From Paenibacillus periandrae (GTDB lineage: Bacteria > Bacillota > Bacilli > Paenibacillales > NBRC-103111), in the NCBI RefSeq assembly GCF_022458865.1, contig NZ_JAJNMU010000013.1, positions 1-64,000 on the forward strand: a stretch of 64,000 nt of DNA, given 5' to 3'. Shown here in pieces: positions 26,840 to 34,771 of the stretch. A program made the position numbers and the translations under genes. Below the pieces are notes generated by a model that worked only from the letters and a program-made list of their open reading frames with translations, ran no database searches and was not told the DNA's origin. Numbering within the stretch: position 1 is the first letter of the stretch; each line of letters starts with the position of its first letter.

Positions 26840-27703
26840 ATGCTGACTCCTGGTGAACTAGCCGCCAGACTGAATAAACTAGTAATTTCCCTGCTGCTTG
26901 TCGGCCATCAAAAATGCAGCCCTGAATGGCGACAGCTGCCCCGAACGATCCGTCATCATTCGATTTGGCTGATTATTAAAGGAAAAGGCAGCTTTACGAT
27001 TAATGGAACCCATTATCCTGCGGACCCTGGCAAGTTCTTCTCCTTCAGTCCCGGTATGGAGGTTGAACGGCAAACCGATCCCGAGCAGCCGTTGGAATAC
27101 TATTTCTTTCGTTTTCATTATACGGAAACTTTCGACGAGAAGGAACAGTGGATTTCCCGAAGCTCTGAAGAATCGCCATTTCCTCTGGAGGGCATGTACA
27201 CCGTACACAACACACCCCAGCTTATTTATTTGTTCGAGCAATTGGACATATTATGGAAGCGTAGAGGGCATATGACCGCCATGCGTCGTAAAATATTGCT
27301 GCTGGAGTTTTTCATGACGTTGATTCAGGATTTCCGCGCACAAAAGGTCGCCGGAAACACGACAGCAGCTATAGAACTAACCCAGGATTATATGGTAGGC
27401 CACTACCAGGAGCCTCTGACTCTAGAAGGGCTTGCGCAAATGGCTGGGTTGAGTATAAGCCATTACTCGCGATTATTCAAAAAATACATAGGCTACAGCC
27501 CCATCGATTATTTGACGCATCTCCGCGTTGACCGCGCCAAGGAGCTGCTGATGCTGTCCGATTATCGTCTGAAATCGATAGCAAGCAGCGTAGGCTACAC
27601 AGATGAGTTTTATTTCAGTCGAATTTTCAAAAAAGTAACCGGTGTATCTCCACGTGACTATGCCAAAAAGCATCGTTTTGTTACGTCAGCAGATCGCAAT
27701 TGA
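26840..27703 (+). CDS. AraC family transcriptional regulator
   Basis: 287 residues. The N-terminal ~150 residues form a cupin-like sensing domain (HSIWLIIKGKGSFTINGTHY, PGKFFSFSPGMEVERQ). The C-terminal ~100 residues hold two helix-turn-helix motifs (LTLEGLAQMAGLSISHYSRL and LKSIASSVGYTDEFYFSRIF) ending in the AraC signature TGVSPRDYAKKHR. Such regulators usually respond to a sugar. ATG 26840 follows GAAGGAG at 8 bases. The next gene starts 24 bases later, so it may share a transcript with the membrane protein/cytochrome pair. Confidence 0.92.
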   Translation: MLTPGELAARLNKLVISLLLVGHQKCSPEWRQLPRTIRHHSIWLIIKGKGSFTINGTHYPADPGKFFSFSPGMEVERQTDPEQPLEYYFFRFHYTETFDEKEQWISRSSEESPFPLEGMYTVHNTPQLIYLFEQLDILWKRRGHMTAMRRKILLLEFFMTLIQDFRAQKVAGNTTAAIELTQDYMVGHYQEPLTLEGLAQMAGLSISHYSRLFKKYIGYSPIDYLTHLRVDRAKELLMLSDYRLKSIASSVGYTDEFYFSRIFKKVTGVSPRDYAKKHRFVTSADRN

Positions 27704-27726
27704 TGCACAGAAAAGGTGTGAAGATG

Positions 27727-28293
27727 ATGAAATCAGTTGAAGCCATGAACCCGAAGCAGACTATATTGCAAAACATTCAAAGCTCACGACCGTATCTCGT
27801 ATGGTTGATGATCTGGGGTATCCAATCGGTGCTGGCGTCCACATTGGAATTTATCGGACAATGGCTGAATGTCGCTCCCTGGCAGTCGCTACCACTGTGG
27901 ATAGCACTTGCAGCAAGTGCTATTGTGTTATGGAGGGATGTCCGGCTTGGCGTCTGGTCCAGATTAACGATACCAGCAGGTTCATCGGTATGGGCTGTTA
28001 TAATGCTCATTATAGCAGTCTGGACGCTTGGATATGTACACGCTGCGGATACGTCCTTTATACCCTTGTTGAAATCCTTCATTGTGGCCGTTTCTCTCGC
28101 TCAGCTCGGTGTATGGCTTGGAAAACCCATCCTTTATATAGGCATATGGCAGTTTGTGCTGACGCTTGTGGTTGCGACTCAATATCTGGGCTTGGCTTCG
28201 GTGGCGCTTGGTGGCGCTGGAGGACTAAGTATGATTGCGTTAGGGTGGATGTTGTACATAGGAAATAAACAATCGGAGGGGGTTATCCAATGA
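27727..28293 (+). CDS. Membrane protein of unknown function, linked to a cytochrome c gene
   Basis: About 188 residues with five or six hydrophobic helices and short loops, and no recognised domain. One loop carries GYVHAADTSF and another RDVRLGVWSR; there is no heme c motif. ATG 27727 (or 27724) is preceded by AAGGTG at 5-8 bases; the open frame reaches back to a TTG at 27700. Its stop overlaps the start of the cytochrome c gene by four bases (ATGA), so the two are translationally coupled. It might be a membrane partner of that cytochrome, but this is only context. Confidence 0.75.
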   Translation: MKSVEAMNPKQTILQNIQSSRPYLVWLMIWGIQSVLASTLEFIGQWLNVAPWQSLPLWIALAASAIVLWRDVRLGVWSRLTIPAGSSVWAVIMLIIAVWTLGYVHAADTSFIPLLKSFIVAVSLAQLGVWLGKPILYIGIWQFVLTLVVATQYLGLASVALGGAGGLSMIALGWMLYIGNKQSEGVIQ

Positions 28294-28670
28294 AGAAACG
28301 GACCCAATACATGCTAACCGCGATTATTATGGTAGCCATTGGCGTCATATCAGGCTGTGGCAGCAACACGCAAAACAGCGGCAAGGAGCCTTTTGGAGCG
28401 GCTAAAAATGCGAATACAAATGATGCGTTGGTAGGGGCGCCCGAGCAGGTCCAATCCGTATATAAGCAAAATTGTCTTTCCTGTCACGGAGGCGGGCTTG
28501 AAGGGCGTGTAGGACCCAAAACGAATCTTCAGCAGGTTGGCTCACGATTAACTAAGGAGCAGATTGACAAGCAGATTACTGGCGGCGGCAACGGAATGCC
28601 GGCTTTTGGAAGCAAGCTGAAGCCAGAAGAAACGCAGGCGTTGGTAGATTGGCTGGCTACCAAGCGTTAA
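28290..28670 (+). CDS. Lipoprotein cytochrome c (c551/CccB-like)
   Basis: A 126-residue small membrane-attached c-type cytochrome. Its signal sequence ends in the lipobox ISGC with Cys23 as the lipidation site. One heme site is C62-LS-C65-H66, and Met103 in GMPAFG is the probable axial ligand, giving a class I mono-heme cytochrome like Bacillus CccB. It would carry electrons on the outer face of the membrane, for example to the caa3 oxidase encoded at 40719-46073. GGAGGGG precedes the ATG at 8 bases. Its start overlaps the upstream membrane protein gene by four bases. Confidence 0.92.
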   Translation: MKKRTQYMLTAIIMVAIGVISGCGSNTQNSGKEPFGAAKNANTNDALVGAPEQVQSVYKQNCLSCHGGGLEGRVGPKTNLQQVGSRLTKEQIDKQITGGGNGMPAFGSKLKPEETQALVDWLATKR

Positions 28671-28728
28671 AAGGCGACCTGCGCTTCTGTCTTCTGTGGA
28701 GGCTCAGGCTTCGTTGAACGGCTAACTG

Positions 28729-29130
28729 CTACGGGAGTAGCCCTCTGTTCTCAACCATCACATATGCCATTGCTGTCGAATCGGTATGGGTGATGCTGAG
28801 GTGAATGACAGTGCAGGCCGGATCAAGCTCCAGCCGCTGCAAGGCTGCATGATCAACCGTGCAAATCGGCTTGCCGCGTCCATCCGGCAGCACCTCAATA
28901 TGCTGCAGCGACACCTGCTTGCCGATACCACAGCCGAGCGCCTTGCTCACCGCTTCCTTGGCGGCAAAGCGGCCGGCAATAAATTCGGCCAGACGTCCCT
29001 GCCGCGTGGCAGCCAGCTCCCGTTCTCCCGGCGTCAGTACGCGGGCAGCAAATCGCTCTCCCGCGTCGCCTTTCATAATCTTATTCACTCTGGCGATATC
29101 GACTAAGTCGATTCCAATGCCTATTATCAT
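28729..29130 (-). CDS. acpS: Holo-[acyl-carrier-protein] synthase
   Basis: This 133-residue enzyme transfers 4'-phosphopantetheine from CoA to the acyl carrier protein. The metal-binding IGIGIDLVDIARV segment is at the N-terminus and FIAGRFAAKEAVSKALG in the middle. Length is usual. I chose ATG 29130, with AAGG at 10 bases; upstream in-frame codons to 29175 give an unusual Glu-rich extension that is probably not translated. It lies 65 bases downstream of nadE on the same strand. Confidence 0.95.
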   Translation of the reverse strand: MIIGIGIDLVDIARVNKIMKGDAGERFAARVLTPGERELAATRQGRLAEFIAGRFAAKEAVSKALGCGIGKQVSLQHIEVLPDGRGKPICTVDHAALQRLELDPACTVIHLSITHTDSTAMAYVMVENRGLLP

Positions 29131-29195
29131 TGAAGCTTGACCTTCTTCCATGCTTTCTATGAAAACTTCGTCCAATTAAGCTAGCCTATCCCCTG

Positions 29196-30005
29196 TTATA
29201 TCCCCGGAATAGTTACTCGCTTGTGCTCGGTCTTCAGATACTGCTTCTCCAGCTTCTCCTTGGCTGCAGGAGAAATCTCTTTGCCCTCCAGATAATCGCT
29301 GTTGTCCTCATAAGTGATGCCAAGCTCAGACTCATCCGTCTGTCCTTCCCACAATCCAGCCGTTGGAGCTTTATCCAATACGCTCTGCGGAACCCCCAGC
29401 ACTGCCGCAAGCTGTCGTACCTGTCGTTTGTTTAACGTGCTGAGTGGCGTAATATCAACGGCCCCGTCTCCATACTTCGTGAAAAATCCGGTGATCGCCT
29501 CAGATGCATGATCGGTACCAACCACAAGCAAATTCAAATCGAAGGCCAATGCATATTGCAGCACCATCCGCGTTCTTGCCTTCACGTTGCCTTTGCCCGC
29601 ACGACTTATATGACGATGAATGCCGATCGATTTCAGCCCATATTCGGCTTCAAGCGCTATTTCATTGACGGTTTCCTCGATATTTGTCTCGATTTTGTAG
29701 GTTAATCCGAAGGCTTCAGCTACCGCATAGCTGTCTGTGATATCCGACTGCTCGCCATATGGCTGAAATACACCAATCGTCTTGTACTCCCTGCCCTTCT
29801 CTGCCGTTAGCTCATCGGTGGCCTGCTTGCACAAGCCTGCAGCCACGGCGCTGTCAATACCTCCGCTAATTGCAATCAACAGCCCATCAACAGCCGCATT
29901 CTCTATGTATTGCTTCAAAAAATCCACCCGTGTACGGATTTCCTCATCCACCTGTATAGTCGGTTTCACGCCCAGCTTGGCGATAATTTCTTGCTGCAGA
30001 CTCAT
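29196..30005 (-). CDS. nadE: NAD synthase, ammonia-dependent
   Basis: A 269-residue enzyme for the last step of NAD synthesis, amidating deamido-NAD with ammonia and ATP. The P-loop SGGIDSAVAAGL lies near residues 46-57, and the TDHASEAITGFFTKYGDGAVDI block is conserved. No glutaminase domain is present, so it is the short ammonia-using form of the B. subtilis type. ATG 30005 follows AGGTGG at 6 bases; the frame extends to 30029 without need. Followed by acpS. Confidence 0.96.
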   Translation of the reverse strand: MSLQQEIIAKLGVKPTIQVDEEIRTRVDFLKQYIENAAVDGLLIAISGGIDSAVAAGLCKQATDELTAEKGREYKTIGVFQPYGEQSDITDSYAVAEAFGLTYKIETNIEETVNEIALEAEYGLKSIGIHRHISRAGKGNVKARTRMVLQYALAFDLNLLVVGTDHASEAITGFFTKYGDGAVDITPLSTLNKRQVRQLAAVLGVPQSVLDKAPTAGLWEGQTDESELGITYEDNSDYLEGKEISPAAKEKLEKQYLKTEHKRVTIPGI

Positions 30006-30033
30006 GATTCTCCACCTCTCCTCATCCATTTTT

Positions 30034-30081
30034 ACAAAAAAACTCCCGCAGCAGCCCAGGAATTCCTGAGGCCGGGGGAGT
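30034..30081 (-). terminator. Terminator after the bacilliredoxin gene
   Basis: ACTCCC (30042-30047) pairs with GGGAGT (30076-30081) with a further inner GC-rich stem and AGGAATTCCT in the loop, followed by a run of seven T on the minus strand. Confidence 0.85.
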
Positions 30082-30119
30082 CTTCGTATATCGGAAGCGT
30101 CTATCGAATAAACAGCTTC

Positions 30120-30554
30120 CTACTTACAGTAGTTTTCAAAAGCACTGATCAGGTCGTTAGCGATTAAATCAGCGGAACGATCCTCAATTTGATGACGTTG
30201 AATAAAATGAACAAGCTGTCCATCCTTAAACAAAGCGATTGATGGTGATGATGGTGGATAAGGAGCCAAATACTCACGTGCTTTGGCAGTTGCTTCTTTA
30301 TCCTGTCCGGCGAATACCGTGAACAAATGGTCTGGCTTTACCTCGTTTTGCAAGGCTTTGGCCACACCGGGTCTGCATTGGCCAGCGGCGCATCCGCATA
30401 CCGAATTAATAACAAGAAGAGCTGTACCTTTCACGTCTGCGAGGTTTTCAACGACTTCCTCCGGCGTGCGCAGCTCAGTAATTCCGACTCGGGTTAAATC
30501 ATCTCTCATCGGTTGGACCATATCTTTCATGTACGATTCAAATGACATCGACAT
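30120..30554 (-). CDS. Bacilliredoxin, BrxA/BrxB family
   Basis: A 144-residue thioredoxin-fold protein of the UPF0403/YphP-YqiW family, which removes bacillithiol from S-bacillithiolated proteins. The active site Cys-Gly-Cys is in NSVCGCAAGQC near residues 52-60. The length and the C-terminal RHQIEDRSA segment fit. It implies use of bacillithiol as low-molecular-weight thiol. ATG 30554 follows AAAGGAG at 10 bases, and a SigA promoter lies upstream. Which of BrxA or BrxB it is cannot be told here. Confidence 0.94.
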   Translation of the reverse strand: MSMSFESYMKDMVQPMRDDLTRVGITELRTPEEVVENLADVKGTALLVINSVCGCAAGQCRPGVAKALQNEVKPDHLFTVFAGQDKEATAKAREYLAPYPPSSPSIALFKDGQLVHFIQRHQIEDRSADLIANDLISAFENYCK

Positions 30555-30606
30555 CTTAGCTCATCTCCTTTACTAACATAATGATATAAAAACTATTCTA
30601 ACTCTC

Positions 30607-30635
30607 ATTATACATCGGCAAGGTTGGAAAGCAAA
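30607..30635 (-). promoter_or_regulatory. Promoter of the bacilliredoxin gene
   Basis: On the minus strand TTTGCT (30630-30635) and a consensus TATAAT (30607-30612) have a 17-base spacer. Confidence 0.6.
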
Positions 30636-30665
30636 GGTTCTTTGTACGCTCACCATAAACTTCGG

Positions 30666-31406
30666 TCAGCGATTTCCCGGTCGCAGGAATTGAAACGTAA
30701 AAGAATCCTTGCCCAGCACATCAAAATGATACCCAGACTGCTTTAAGTAGGAAATAATTTCCGGCAAAGCTTCCACTGTCGTCGTCTTCACATCCATATC
30801 GTGCATAAGCACAATAATTTGTTTTTTGCCGCTGCTGTTGCTTTTTACCGAATCGACAATCGCTTCCTTGCTCTGAATAACAGCTGCTGCGTCAGTGGAG
30901 CTCACATTCCAATCAAAATACTGATAGCCAAGCGCCGACATCTCGCGGGTAATAGCACTCATGATATGACGGCCCCCTGATCGCCAGCTTAAGTGATTAT
31001 TAGATCCTCCCGGATAACGTAATATATTCGGCCTGACCCCAACCGTTTCTTCCAATAATCGGTTCAGCCGTTCCACATCAGCCTTAAAGGCCCCTACCGA
31101 ACGGTAAATACGGTTATAATCGTGTGAATACGTGTGATTGCCAAGCGTATGTCCTTCATCTACAATTCGATGGAACATCTGCTTGCTGTGTTCAGAGGTT
31201 TTTCCTGTAACAAAAAATGTAGCCTTGATCCCATTTTCCTGCAAAATGTCCAAAATACGTGAAGTACTTTTCGAAGGTCCATCGTCAAAGGTTAAGTACG
31301 CTATCTTGTCTGATGACGTTGCAGCTGCAGCTGCTGGAGATGACGAGCTTACGACACAAATCATCGTACACAAAGCGGTAATGATCGAGCAAATCAGGTA
31401 TTTCAT
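30666..31406 (-). CDS. Secreted polysaccharide deacetylase
   Basis: 246 residues. A signal peptide covers about residues 1-28. The NodB/carbohydrate esterase 4 domain follows: LTFDDGPS with the catalytic Asp and metal Asp (near residues 39-46), and the metal-binding HTLGNHTYSH (near residues 91-100). RYPGGSNN and the late VLMHDMD motif complete the set. Such enzymes remove acetyl groups from peptidoglycan or chitin-like sugars. The HDMD end resembles PgdA/PdaA-type enzymes. ATG 31406 follows GGGAGG at 6 bases. Divergent from the dedA gene. Confidence 0.92.
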   Translation of the reverse strand: MKYLICSIITALCTMICVVSSSSPAAAAATSSDKIAYLTFDDGPSKSTSRILDILQENGIKATFFVTGKTSEHSKQMFHRIVDEGHTLGNHTYSHDYNRIYRSVGAFKADVERLNRLLEETVGVRPNILRYPGGSNNHLSWRSGGRHIMSAITREMSALGYQYFDWNVSSTDAAAVIQSKEAIVDSVKSNSSGKKQIIVLMHDMDVKTTTVEALPEIISYLKQSGYHFDVLGKDSFTFQFLRPGNR

Positions 31407-31588
31407 AGCAATCCTCCCCTACGATTATTATGGACGTAAGCGGACTGCAGCAGGCTGTACGATTACTGGTTCACCTGCTATGAATTTCCTTATTAGGCAG
31501 CTTCACAACAGATAGTTTGCCAATTTTGCTGTTCGAGGTTTTTATTGGTATATTAAGTTTGAGCCTAATGGAGAAATGGAGCTTGAAT

Positions 31589-32212
31589 ATGACTTATGAA
31601 ACGCTGATAACGATGATTGGACAATATGGGTATGCAGCATTATTTTTTGCTTTATGGTTGGGAATCGTTGGGATGCCTGTTCCGGATGAAGGGATTGTCA
31701 TGACTGGAGGAGCCGTGACCGCAAGCGGTGTGCTTTTGCCGATTCCTGCCTTTCTACTTACGTATTTGGGAGTTGTGTCAGGACTGACGTTGGGTTATGT
31801 TATAGGGCGATGGATTGGCACACCGGCATTAAACCGAATGCGTCGTAAGAAGAAGCTTGCTATATATGTTGACAAGTCGGAGCGGCTTGTTGCCCGTTAT
31901 GGTTCCTATGCATTGGTGATTAGCTATTTTCTTCCAGTAGTTCGTCATATCATTCCGTATCTTGTAGGACTCAACAAAATGTCCTTTCGGCGTTATGCCC
32001 TCATCTCATACTCAACTGGTCTTGTATGGACATTGTTATTCTTCTCATTAGGCTACGTTGCCGGTGATCATGTGCCCCAGCTGGCAATTTTGGTACATCG
32101 GTACGGGTTACAGCTGTTATGGCTGCCTGCGATCGCTTTGATCGTATATATCGTGATAAGAATATGGAAAAAACAACGGAGGTTGTTAACCAAAGGGAGA
32201 TTGGATTCATGA
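31589..32212 (+). CDS. DedA family membrane protein
   Basis: A 207-residue protein with about five hydrophobic segments of the DedA/VTT superfamily. Members flip polyprenyl phosphate (UptA) or phosphatidylethanolamine across the membrane. The acidic re-entrant motif GMPVPDEGI and the basic motif FLPVVRHIIPYLVGLNKM are both present. ATG 31589 follows GGAG at 7 bases; an earlier ATG at 31568 lacks a good site. Its stop overlaps the next start by four bases (ATGA), so it is coupled with the flavoprotein gene. Confidence 0.92.
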   Translation: MTYETLITMIGQYGYAALFFALWLGIVGMPVPDEGIVMTGGAVTASGVLLPIPAFLLTYLGVVSGLTLGYVIGRWIGTPALNRMRRKKKLAIYVDKSERLVARYGSYALVISYFLPVVRHIIPYLVGLNKMSFRRYALISYSTGLVWTLLFFSLGYVAGDHVPQLAILVHRYGLQLLWLPAIALIVYIVIRIWKKQRRLLTKGRLDS

Positions 32213-33477
32213 AGTTCGATGTAATTGTTATCGGCGGCGGTTCAGCCGGTCTTATGGCAAGTATTGCGGCAAGCGCTGGCGGCGCGAAGGTATTATTGAT
32301 TGACAAGGGTGACAAGCTGGGGCGCAAGCTCGGTATTTCTGGTGGAGGACGATGTAATGTCACGAATAATAAGGATATTGATGAGCTGATCAAGAACATT
32401 CCCGGCAACGGGCGTTTTCTATATAGTGCATTTACCCATTTTGGCAGCAAGGACATTATCTCTTTCTTTGAGGGGCTTGGCATTAAGCTGAAGGAAGAGG
32501 ACAGGGGGAGGATGTTTCCTGTTACTGATAAGGCCAAAAATGTAGTCGACGCGCTGATCAATCAGGTAAAGCGCCAAGGCGTTCATATTCAGACGAATGC
32601 TCCTGTTGCGGAGGTTCTGTACAAGGATGGACGAACAGCAGGTGTACGACTGAAATCCGGAGAGCTGATACATGCAGCATGTGTTATTGTCGCTACAGGA
32701 GGCAAGTCCGTGCCGCAAACAGGCTCAACCGGTGACGGCTATCCATGGGCCGAGCATGCCGGGCATTCGATATCTGAGCTTTTCCCTACCGAGGTGCCTA
32801 TCACCTCCAAGGAACCTTTTATCAAGAGCAAGGAGCTGCAAGGACTATCCTTGCGCAACGTCACACTATCCGTATGGAATCCGAAGGGGAAAAAGCTCAT
32901 CGAGCATGAAGGCGACCTGATCTTTACGCATTTTGGCATATCTGGACCTATCGTATTGCGATGCAGCCAATTTGTAGTGAAGGCCCTCAAGCAATTTGGA
33001 ACGCCTACGATACCGTTAACGATAGACCTTCTTCCCGAGCATAGTCTGCAAGAGGTCCATGACTATACGTTAGGATTAGCACGGACAGACGCCAAAAAGG
33101 CAATCAAAAATGTATTAAAGGCGGCTTTGCCTGAACGGCTTATTCCGCTCTTACTGCACAAAGCGGAGCTAAAGGAAGACATCACCTATGACAACATCCC
33201 CAAGCAGCAATGGCTTGAATTGTGCAAGTTCGTCAAAGCTTTTCCTATTGAGGCAAATGGGACGCTATCGATCGAAGAGGCCTTTGTTACAGGCGGGGGT
33301 ATTAATCTTAAGCAGGTAGATCCGAAAACTATGGAATCAAAATTAATGAGCGGGCTGTATTTTTGTGGTGAGATCCTTGATATCCATGGCTATACGGGAG
33401 GCTATAATATCTCGGCGGCTTTTGCCACTGGACATACAGCTGGAACCCATGCTTCACTTTCCTTGCAAAAGGTGTAG
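32209..33477 (+). CDS. NAD(P)/FAD-dependent oxidoreductase, HI0933/YtfP family
   Basis: A 422-residue flavoprotein. The N-terminal Rossmann motif is IGGGSAGLMASIAA, followed by the family hallmark GRKLGISGGGRCNVTN near residues 37-52. A VIVATGGKSVPQTGSTGDGY stretch and the C-terminal GLYFCGEILDIHGYTGGYN FAD site are intact. The HI0933 family is widespread and mostly uncharacterised; related enzymes include the bile-acid BaiN. ATG 32209 follows AAGGGAG at 9 bases and overlaps the dedA stop. There is no membrane segment. Confidence 0.93.
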   Translation: MKFDVIVIGGGSAGLMASIAASAGGAKVLLIDKGDKLGRKLGISGGGRCNVTNNKDIDELIKNIPGNGRFLYSAFTHFGSKDIISFFEGLGIKLKEEDRGRMFPVTDKAKNVVDALINQVKRQGVHIQTNAPVAEVLYKDGRTAGVRLKSGELIHAACVIVATGGKSVPQTGSTGDGYPWAEHAGHSISELFPTEVPITSKEPFIKSKELQGLSLRNVTLSVWNPKGKKLIEHEGDLIFTHFGISGPIVLRCSQFVVKALKQFGTPTIPLTIDLLPEHSLQEVHDYTLGLARTDAKKAIKNVLKAALPERLIPLLLHKAELKEDITYDNIPKQQWLELCKFVKAFPIEANGTLSIEEAFVTGGGINLKQVDPKTMESKLMSGLYFCGEILDIHGYTGGYNISAAFATGHTAGTHASLSLQKV

Positions 33478-33489
33478 CGAGTAAGGTAA

Positions 33490-33585
33490 TTACGTGTTGC
33501 TTTGCGGCCCAATATCCTCCCGATCTTCAATCACGGGTGCTTCTCCAGCATTATTGGGCTGCTTCATTCCATCTTCATCCCGCTT
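33490..33585 (-). other. Open in-frame tail after the stop of the LspA-like gene
   Basis: Reading on past the TAG at 33586-33588 in the same frame gives 31 sense codons, starting Lys-Arg-Asp-Glu-Asp-Gly-Met and ending Pro-Gln-Ser-Asn-Thr, before a TAA at 33490-33492. The composition is hydrophilic and rich in Asp/Glu, like a normal cytosolic tail. It may be the remnant of a longer reading frame, or a readthrough extension. Confidence 0.4.
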
Positions 33586-34056
33586 CTAGCTCTCATTCAC
33601 ATGCTCAGACTTGGATTTTTGTGAGACATAATTTTGAATCATCGCTATTATCATAAAGAGTACCCCTATATTGATTGCCAAATCGGCAATATTCATCACT
33701 CCTCGGCCTGAACCAAATGCCAAAAAATCAGTGACTGTGCCCAGCAGGATGCGATCGATTGCATTGCCAACAGCACCCCCAACCATAAATCCGGTACCTA
33801 TGTCCATCAGTGTTCCGCGAAGCTCGCCTTTTTTGCGATAATACAGAATACCTGCAACAAATAATACGGCAACCAAAGCAAACAGGCGTGCATATCCTGG
33901 GAATAGACCACGAGCCATTCCATCATTTTCAATATAAGTCAATTGCAAAAGCCGATGAACAGGTATCGATTCTCCGAGCTCCATGTACAAGCGAACCAAA
34001 AGTTTTGAAGCTTGGTCAATCACCATGACAACAGCAGCAATCATATAAAAAAGCAT
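33586..34056 (-). CDS. Signal peptidase II (LspA)-like membrane protein
   Basis: 156 residues with four membrane helices, in the fold of lipoprotein signal peptidase. The DQASK motif (Asp14) and the two catalytic-type Asp residues are present: Asp110 in VTDFLAF and Asp125 in NIADLAI. The usual N-x-G-A-A-F/W-G motif reads ENDGMARGLF, so this is a divergent member, perhaps a second LspA. It is not next to rluD or ileS as main lspA genes often are. ATG 34056 follows AGAGG at 10 bases; the frame reaches a TTG at 34095 with no site. The reading frame stops at a TAG but continues open for 31 more codons. Confidence 0.85.
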   Translation of the reverse strand: MLFYMIAAVVMVIDQASKLLVRLYMELGESIPVHRLLQLTYIENDGMARGLFPGYARLFALVAVLFVAGILYYRKKGELRGTLMDIGTGFMVGGAVGNAIDRILLGTVTDFLAFGSGRGVMNIADLAINIGVLFMIIAMIQNYVSQKSKSEHVNES

Positions 34057-34147
34057 GGCACTGATTCCTCTCTTGTTAAGACTTGCGCGATTCAATTCGT
34101 CAATTTCGCGTTAATGATAAGTATCCAATGTGTGAAGGGGAATTGTA

Positions 34148-34657
34148 ATGAAAAAAATGTGGCGAACGGTTCTCATTACCTCTTTATTATCATTAATCAT
34201 GTCCGGTCTTACTTCTGCACAAACCAATGGAGATTATGCCCCCGTAGCCAAAAGCAGCGATACCCATCCGGCCTACATTCAGGATATGTATACGGATAAT
34301 GGAAAGACCTATATCGTTGTTGATGATATCGAATGGTATGAAGGTAAAGAAGCAGATGCTGTTTTTGCACAAAAAGAGCCTGAATTCGGGCAGATGGGTG
34401 CGCCAAGCGGCTACTATATCGTTAATGATAACACTAAACTGCAAACATTTGAAATTCAGAGTGATGCAGCGGTTTTGATGCAAATATATAATCGGAATGA
34501 TCGTCCTGAGGAAGCCCAGATTGTCTGGAATGAACCGTTAACATTGAACAAATTCAAAGCTATTTTTAGTAAGGACGCTGTTATTCATGAGTATCCCTAC
34601 CATTTGACTGTTAAGGATGGGAAGGTCGTAAAAATCGTGCAACAGTATATTCCATAA
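34148..34657 (+). CDS. Secreted protein of unknown function
   Basis: I do not recognise this family. It is 169 residues long with a clear signal peptide (residues 1-24, cleavage near TSAQ). The mature part is acidic and beta-rich, with VVDDIEWYEGKEADAVF and GYYIVNDNTKLQTFEI, and carries no Cys. It resembles small secreted Paenibacillus proteins only in general layout. ATG 34148 follows GGGG at 7 bases. It is a single gene with a strong terminator, divergent from the LspA-like gene. Confidence 0.8.
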   Translation: MKKMWRTVLITSLLSLIMSGLTSAQTNGDYAPVAKSSDTHPAYIQDMYTDNGKTYIVVDDIEWYEGKEADAVFAQKEPEFGQMGAPSGYYIVNDNTKLQTFEIQSDAAVLMQIYNRNDRPEEAQIVWNEPLTLNKFKAIFSKDAVIHEYPYHLTVKDGKVVKIVQQYIP

Positions 34658-34660
34658 AAA

Positions 34661-34706
34661 CAAGAGCTTCGACCGGATCTGATTCGATCCTGGTGAAGCT
34701 CTTTTG
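34661..34706. terminator. Terminator between the secreted protein and CDF genes
   Basis: AAGAGCTTC (34662-34670) pairs with GAAGCTCTT (34694-34702), with an inner GATC-containing stem and TTTTGG after it on the plus strand. On the minus strand it is followed by TTTTTATGG, so it may serve both genes. Confidence 0.88.
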
Positions 34707-34771
34707 GTATTCTTGGACAAGCCAGCTCATGTGTATCGCTTAATCCCGAGAGCCTGAACCCTCACCAGGAG

